A stretch of DNA of 64,000 nt. It comes from Achromobacter xylosoxidans (lineage in GTDB: Bacteria; Pseudomonadota; Gammaproteobacteria; Burkholderiales; Burkholderiaceae_B). Under the pieces are notes generated by a model. It was given only the letters and a program-made list of their open reading frames with translations, searched no databases and was not told where the DNA came from. The stretch spans positions 62,001 through 126,000 of the forward strand of contig NZ_MTLG01000008.1 of NCBI RefSeq assembly GCF_002192695.1, given 5' to 3'. Shown in pieces: positions 60,073 through 64,000 of the stretch (the first letter of the stretch is position 1; the number at the start of each line of letters is the position of its first letter). The translations under genes were made by a program, and so were the position numbers.

Positions 60073-60960
60073 TCAGCATACTTCGGGATGGACTTCCCGC
60101 GTCAAGGCCAGCCAGGCTTGGGCGGCGTGCGACAGGTAGCCGCCGCGGCGCCAGACCAGCACCATTTCCCAGTCCGTGCCGGCATCGCGCAATGGCACGC
60201 GCGCCACGCCGGCGTGCAGCTCTTCGCGGGCCTTCAGGCGCGGCAGGAAGGCCACGCCCAGGCCGGCGGCCACCAGCGCCACGATGAAATCGATCTGGCC
60301 GCTGCGCGCCGCAATGGCAGGGGCAAAGCCCGCCCGCTGGCAGGCGTCGTGGATGATGCGGTTCAGGGCAAAGCCGGTCTCGAACAGGATGAAGGGCGAG
60401 TCCCGCAGCTCGCCCAGTCCGACGGTTGCGGCGCCCGCCATGGGATGGTCGGCGGGCATCAGCGCCACCAGCGGCTCGCGCGCCACCGGCTGCCATTCGA
60501 AGATATCGGGCACCGGCTTGAGCGAGCCCGCCAGCTCGATCTCGCCGGCCATCACCATTTCTTCCAGGCGGCGGCTGCCGTGTTCCACCAGGCTGATCTC
60601 CACTTGCGGATAGCGGCTGCGAAAGCGCGCGAACATCGGCGCGAACAAGGTGCTGCTGCCCAAGGGCGGCAGGCCCAACCGCAGCACGCCGCGCTGGAGC
60701 CCCTTCAGTTCGTCGAGTTCGGCGTACAGGTCGTCGCGTTGCGCCAGCATGGCCACGGCGCGGCGGTAGACGATCTCGCCGGCGGCGGTCAGCCGCGGCG
60801 GCTGGGCGTGGCGGTCCAGCAAGGGCATGCCCAGCTCGTCTTCCAGCTGGCGCACCGCCTTGCTCACGGTGGGCTGGGTGGCGAAGACGGCCTTGGCCGC
60901 CTGGGAGAAACCGCCCTGGCGGACGACCTCGACCAGGGCGCGCAGTGGGCGTAGTTCCAT
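60073..60960 (-). CDS. LysR-type regulator, CidR-like position
   Basis: A 295-residue LysR protein (M-E-L-R-P-L-R-A-L-V-E-V-V, helix A-T-Q-P-T-V-S-K-A-V-R-Q-L). It diverges from the CidA/LrgB pair, the same arrangement as CidR, which activates cid genes during weak-acid or overflow metabolism. A palindrome lies between the two starts. Confidence 0.92.
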   Translation of the reverse strand: MELRPLRALVEVVRQGGFSQAAKAVFATQPTVSKAVRQLEDELGMPLLDRHAQPPRLTAAGEIVYRRAVAMLAQRDDLYAELDELKGLQRGVLRLGLPPLGSSTLFAPMFARFRSRYPQVEISLVEHGSRRLEEMVMAGEIELAGSLKPVPDIFEWQPVAREPLVALMPADHPMAGAATVGLGELRDSPFILFETGFALNRIIHDACQRAGFAPAIAARSGQIDFIVALVAAGLGVAFLPRLKAREELHAGVARVPLRDAGTDWEMVLVWRRGGYLSHAAQAWLALTREVHPEVC

Positions 60961-60983
60961 GGTTATGCCTATTTGGAATGAAG

Positions 60984-61000
60984 TGAATTCAAGGAATTCA
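60984..61000. promoter_or_regulatory. Palindrome between LysR and CidA-like genes
   Basis: TGAATTC-AAG-GAATTCA, perfect seven-base arms, 24 bases upstream of the LysR start. Flanking A and T bases extend the symmetry by three pairs (one G-T). Probable operator. Confidence 0.68.
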
Positions 61001-61057
61001 TTTTATCTATGGGTCGCGCAGGCGTAAAACATCTACTTGCCGCAGGAACCTCCTCCC

Positions 61058-61462
61058 ATGTCTCGCCCACGCCTCGCCATTCTTCTACGCAGCACGCTGC
61101 GCCGCAGCCGCGTGCTGCAAATCTGCCTGCTGGTCCTGTTCTCCCTGCTGGGCCAGGCGTTGGCCCAATTGCTGGGCCTGCCCGTGCCGGGCGGCGTCGT
61201 TGGCATGGCGCTGGTGCTGCTACTGCTGGCCACGCGCCGCCTGCGGGTGCGCAACGTGCACCGCGGCGCCAGCTGGCTGCTGGGCGAGATGCTGTTGTTC
61301 TTCGTGCCCGCCGTCATGTCGCTGCTGGACCATCGCGAATTCCTCGGCCTGCTGGGCTTGAAGCTGCTGGCCGTCATCCTGCTGGGCACGGCCCTGGTGA
61401 TGACGGGCACGGCACTGACCATCGACCTTTGCTACCGCTGGATGAACCGCCATGCCGGCTGA
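61058..61462 (+). CDS. CidA/LrgA family holin-like protein
   Basis: A 134-residue inner-membrane protein with four helices. The family core L-L-G-Q-A-L-A-Q-L-L-G-L-P-V-P-G-G-V-V-G appears near 28-47, and F-F-V-P-A-V-M-S-L near 82-91. CidA/LrgA proteins affect autolysis and probably carry pyruvate or similar by-products with their LrgB partners. The ATG at 61058 is preferred to a TTG seven codons earlier. It overlaps the LrgB gene by 11 bases. Confidence 0.9.
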   Translation: MSRPRLAILLRSTLRRSRVLQICLLVLFSLLGQALAQLLGLPVPGGVVGMALVLLLLATRRLRVRNVHRGASWLLGEMLLFFVPAVMSLLDHREFLGLLGLKLLAVILLGTALVMTGTALTIDLCYRWMNRHAG

Positions 61463-62144
61463 TTTCAACCTGTTGTTCTGGCCCGCCGCGACCGTGCTGG
61501 CCTACGTCTGCGCCCGGTTGTTCTACCGGCGCTACGCCTATTGGTGCACCTCGACGCTGGTGGTGGCGCCGGCGCTGCTGCTGGCGCTGGCGATCGCGCT
61601 GCACACGGGTTACCGCGATTACATGGCCGGTTCGCACTGGCTGATGGCGATGCTGGGGCCGGTCATCGTGGCCTTCGCGCTGCCCTTGTACGAACAGCGC
61701 GCGCTGATCCGCCGTTACTGGCCCGTGCTGGTGGCGGGCGTGGCGGTGGGCAGCCTGATCGCGGGCGCCAGCGCCTGGATGCTGGGCAGCCTGCTAGGCC
61801 TGTCGCCGGACCTGCGCTTGAGCCTGCTGCCGCGCTCGGTGGCCACGCCGTTCGCGGTGGCCGTGTCGTCGCACGTGGGCGGCGTGCCGGATCTGACCGC
61901 CGTCTTCGTGATCGTTACGGGCGTGTTCGGCGCGGCCCTGGGCCAATTGATGCGGCGCTGGCTGCCGCTGCGCTCGGCGCTGGCGCGCGGCGCGCTGTTC
62001 GGCATGGGCGCGCACGGCGCTGGAACGGCCAAGGCCCGCGAACTGGCGGCCGATGAAGGCGCCGTCGCGGGCCTGGTGATGGTGATGGCCGGCTTGTTCA
62101 ACGTGCTGGTCACGCCCGCCGTGGTCGTGGGGCTGCTGGCTTGA
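61452..62144 (+). CDS. LrgB/CidB family membrane protein
   Basis: A 230-residue inner-membrane protein with six to seven helices. The family core is S-L-L-P-R-S-V-A-T-P-F-A-V-A-V-S and G-M-G-A-H-G-A-G-T-A-K-A (near 196-207). It works with the CidA/LrgA protein; in plants a fused LrgAB exports glycolate. It is translationally coupled to the upstream gene by overlap. Confidence 0.93.
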   Translation: MPADFNLLFWPAATVLAYVCARLFYRRYAYWCTSTLVVAPALLLALAIALHTGYRDYMAGSHWLMAMLGPVIVAFALPLYEQRALIRRYWPVLVAGVAVGSLIAGASAWMLGSLLGLSPDLRLSLLPRSVATPFAVAVSSHVGGVPDLTAVFVIVTGVFGAALGQLMRRWLPLRSALARGALFGMGAHGAGTAKARELAADEGAVAGLVMVMAGLFNVLVTPAVVVGLLA

Positions 62145-62152
62145 GGGCCGCG

Positions 62153-62797
62153 TCAGTGCAGCATTTCCAGCGCCACCGGATACAGCGAGGCCACCAGCAG
62201 CAGCGCCATGCCCACATTGAAGGCGCGGATCGCCCAGGGCTTGTGCAGCACGCGGCGCAGCGCGGTGCCGAAGGTCACCCAAATGCCGATGCTGGGCAGG
62301 TTGACGATGCCGCAGACGATGGTGGCGATGACCAGGTTGGCGAAGAAGCCGTTCTGCGGCGTGTAGGTTGCGATCACGCCCACCGCCATGACCCAGGCCT
62401 TGGGGTTGACCCACTGGAAGGCGGCGGCCTGCAGAAAGGTAAAGGGCTTGCCGCGCGCTTCGCCGTCATCCATTTCGCCCGAATTCGCGATCTTCCAGGC
62501 CAGGTACAGCAGATAGGCCGCGCCGGCGTACTTCAGCACGGCGTATAGCTGCGGCACCTGCTGGAAGACCGAACCCAGCCCGATGCCCACCAGGAAGATC
62601 ATGAAGGTGAAGCCCAGGTTCACGCCCAGCAGATGCGGCACGCTGCGGCGGAAACCGAAGTTCAGGCCGGACGAGGCCAGCATCACGTTGTTGGGGCCGG
62701 GCGTAATCGAGCTGACCAGCGCGAACATGGCCAGCGGGCCCAGCAGGGACAGGGACATCAGGGGCACGTCGGCCCAGTTGGAGGGGAGCAGATTCAT
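62153..62797 (-). CDS. LysE/RhtB family amino-acid exporter
   Basis: A 214-residue inner-membrane exporter with six helices. The family motif S-S-I-T-P-G-P-N-N-V-M-L-A-S-S-G-L-N-F-G lies near 29-48, and F-Q-W-V-N-P-K-A-W in the middle. Likely to export amino acids or derivatives. Its ATG overlaps the EamA stop by four bases. Confidence 0.92.
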   Translation of the reverse strand: MNLLPSNWADVPLMSLSLLGPLAMFALVSSITPGPNNVMLASSGLNFGFRRSVPHLLGVNLGFTFMIFLVGIGLGSVFQQVPQLYAVLKYAGAAYLLYLAWKIANSGEMDDGEARGKPFTFLQAAAFQWVNPKAWVMAVGVIATYTPQNGFFANLVIATIVCGIVNLPSIGIWVTFGTALRRVLHKPWAIRAFNVGMALLLVASLYPVALEMLH

Positions 62798-63741
62798 TTT
62801 TTGGTCCTGACGATGGCGCGGCGTCCGCCGGCGATAACGGCGATCACGGCAACGGCGAAGACATACGTCGCCGGCTCCACGGATTCGCCAAACAACAATG
62901 CGGCCGCCACCACCGTCAGGAACGGCTGCAGCAGCTGCACCTGGCCGACCCGGGCGATGCCGCCCACGGCCAGGCCGCGATACCAGGCAAAAAAGCCCAG
63001 GAACATCGAACCCAGCGCCAGATAGGCGCAGGCGTAGATCACCGAGGCGGTAGGCCAACTGGCCTGCTGCGCCGCCATCCAGCCGACGGGCGCCGCCACC
63101 ACGGGCGCGCTGATCACCAGGGCCCAGCAGATGGTGCGCCCGCCGCCCAGCGTGCGGGAAGCGCGCGCGCCTTCGGCATAGCCCATGCCGCCTAGCACCA
63201 CGGCCAGCAGCAGCCAGAGATAGCCGGGCTGCAGCGCGCCCTCGCCCTGGCGCAGGGCGTACGCCGTCACCAGGGCGGCGCCCAGTACCGCCCAGGCCCA
63301 GAAGGCGGGCGACGGGCGTTCGCCGCTGCGCAGCGCGGCAAAGGCCGCGGTCGACAGGGGCAGCAGCCCATTGAACACCGCGCCCTGCGCAGCGGGCACG
63401 GTCTGCATGGCGAGCGACGAGGCCAGCGGCCAGCCCACCACGATGCCCAGCGCGGCCAGGATCACGCCAGGCCACTCCTCGCGGTTCGGCCTGCGGGCGC
63501 GCGTCAGCCAGAGCACGGCGATGGCCGGTACCGCCGCCAGCAGCGCGCGGCCCAATCCCACCAGCAGAGGCGTCAGCTCGCCGACCGCAAGACGGGTCAT
63601 GGGCAGCGTCAGGGAAAAAACCAACACTCCCAGAAAGCCATAGCCGTAGCCCTCCCAAAGCGTGGCGGGCGCGCTCGGGGCGGTCGGATAGAAGGCGGGA
63701 CGGGTCATCACGGCACCAAGGTTCGGGAACGCCGCGGACAT
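62794..63741 (-). CDS. EamA family (DMT) transporter
   Basis: A 315-residue exporter or importer with ten helices in two EamA repeats (L-T-L-P-M-T-R-L-A-V-G-E-L-T-P in the first; Y-L-A-L-G-S-M-F-L-G-F-F-A-W-Y-R-G-L-A in the second). The ATG at 63741 is the longest choice; one at 63708 (M-T-R-P-A-F-Y) is equally likely and neither has a clear ribosome site. It is coupled to the LysE gene and faces a MocR regulator, which probably controls it. Confidence 0.88.
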   Translation of the reverse strand: MSAAFPNLGAVMTRPAFYPTAPSAPATLWEGYGYGFLGVLVFSLTLPMTRLAVGELTPLLVGLGRALLAAVPAIAVLWLTRARRPNREEWPGVILAALGIVVGWPLASSLAMQTVPAAQGAVFNGLLPLSTAAFAALRSGERPSPAFWAWAVLGAALVTAYALRQGEGALQPGYLWLLLAVVLGGMGYAEGARASRTLGGGRTICWALVISAPVVAAPVGWMAAQQASWPTASVIYACAYLALGSMFLGFFAWYRGLAVGGIARVGQVQLLQPFLTVVAAALLFGESVEPATYVFAVAVIAVIAGGRRAIVRTKK

Positions 63742-63797
63742 CGCGCCCGCCCGCTATTGCGGGTTTTCGGCATTGCTGTCACTCTACGCATAGTCAT

Positions 63798-63815
63798 CGG
63801 TACAGTACCGGTACA
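63798..63815. promoter_or_regulatory. Direct repeat and palindrome, probable MocR operator
   Basis: Two direct copies of CGGTACA (63798-63804, 63809-63815), 11 bases apart centre to centre. Their junction forms a perfect palindrome GTACCGGTAC (63805-63814). Direct repeats on the same helix face are typical targets of MocR/PdxR regulators. Confidence 0.65.
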
Positions 63816-63856
63816 CTTTTGCATATCACTTTACTTACTGGCCTGGTGAAATCCCC

Positions 63857-64000
63857 ATGACAGTTGCTGCCGCCGCTTCTTCCCCCATGCCCTGGCAACC
63901 CGTGCGCCAGGCCGACGCCACCCTGGTGGCGCAGCTGGCCGACGGGCTGGCGCGCCGCATCGACGAACAGGGCCTGCGGCCCGGCACCCGCCTGCCGTCG
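63857..64000 (+). CDS. MocR-family (GntR plus aminotransferase) regulator, N-terminus only
   Basis: The first 48 residues of a regulator cut by the window edge. The sequence A-T-L-V-A-Q-L-A-D-G-L-A-R-R-I-D-E-Q-G-L-R-P-like start followed by G-T-R-L-P-S is the beginning of a GntR winged helix. I expect the MocR type, with a PLP aminotransferase-like C-terminal domain, because of the direct-repeat operator and the divergent EamA gene; a short GntR protein cannot be excluded. Confidence 0.75.
   Translation, partial: MTVAAAASSPMPWQPVRQADATLVAQLADGLARRIDEQGLRPGTRLPS

Noticed and set aside
1-64000. Insertion sequences, prophage genes, integrons, CRISPR arrays or large repeats
   Set aside because: No transposase, integrase, phage or Cas-like protein, no regularly spaced repeats and no local shift in codon style were seen by eye.

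Overview
This window is chromosomal DNA of a high-GC Gram-negative bacterium, most likely a member of the Alcaligenaceae (Achromobacter, or close to Bordetella). The evidence is uniform G/C-rich coding, several Bug/TctC solute receptors, many LysR regulators, a lipid A glucosamine-type (lgm-like) locus, and the order mltD-gloB-methyltransferase-rnhA-(efflux)-dnaQ-tRNA. I see no insertion sequence, prophage, plasmid function, integrase or CRISPR array. Both ends cut through genes: ribD on the left and a MocR-type regulator on the right.

Layout. 1-4346: the end of ribD, then two overlapping lipoprotein genes of unknown role on the minus strand. 4347-5209: an 863-base gap. 5210-9960: a prkA-yeaH-spoVR stress operon ending in a terminator, followed by tRNA-Ser(GGA). 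10331-17826: a minus-strand catabolic operon (three-subunit FAD/[2Fe-2S] dehydrogenase, DapA-family enzyme, RidA-family protein, VOC protein, XRE-cupin regulator) facing a DUF3311/sodium-solute symporter pair, with a porin just beyond. 19240-24674: a Tat-exported PhoX-type protein, then a beta-propeller protein and Bug receptor facing a LysR gene. 25162-28122: a NadQ/NrtR-type regulator, nadC and a lipoprotein Bug receptor. 28142-30245: DUF533 protein, OsmC-family protein and fabI. 30351-33397: a LysR gene facing a DoeB-like deacylase and a serine dehydratase-like enzyme.

33462-42301: mltD, gloB, methyltransferase, rnhA, an RND pump pair, dnaQ and tRNA-Val(CAC). 42624-46294: small conserved proteins, then gltS followed two bases later by a TAXI-type binding lipoprotein. 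46476-51063: an acetyltransferase and the lgm-like genes (undecaprenyl-phosphate sugar transferase, ArnT-like transferase, GtrA protein, YdjC deacetylase). 51097-52552: LysR and PACE efflux protein. 52527-58890: a GntR gene, a complete branched-chain-type ABC importer and a second DapA-family enzyme in one minus-strand operon. 59147-64000: an alpha/beta-hydrolase lipoprotein, a LysR gene facing a CidA/LrgB pair, LysE and EamA exporters, and the start of a MocR regulator.

The most unusual features are the TAXI lipoprotein paired with the single-protein symporter GltS; the nadC promoter, whose -10 box lies inside a perfect inverted repeat just downstream of a NAD-type regulator gene; and clean inverted repeats in four LysR intergenic regions. 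All functions are inferred from sequence patterns and recalled family knowledge; no database search was run.
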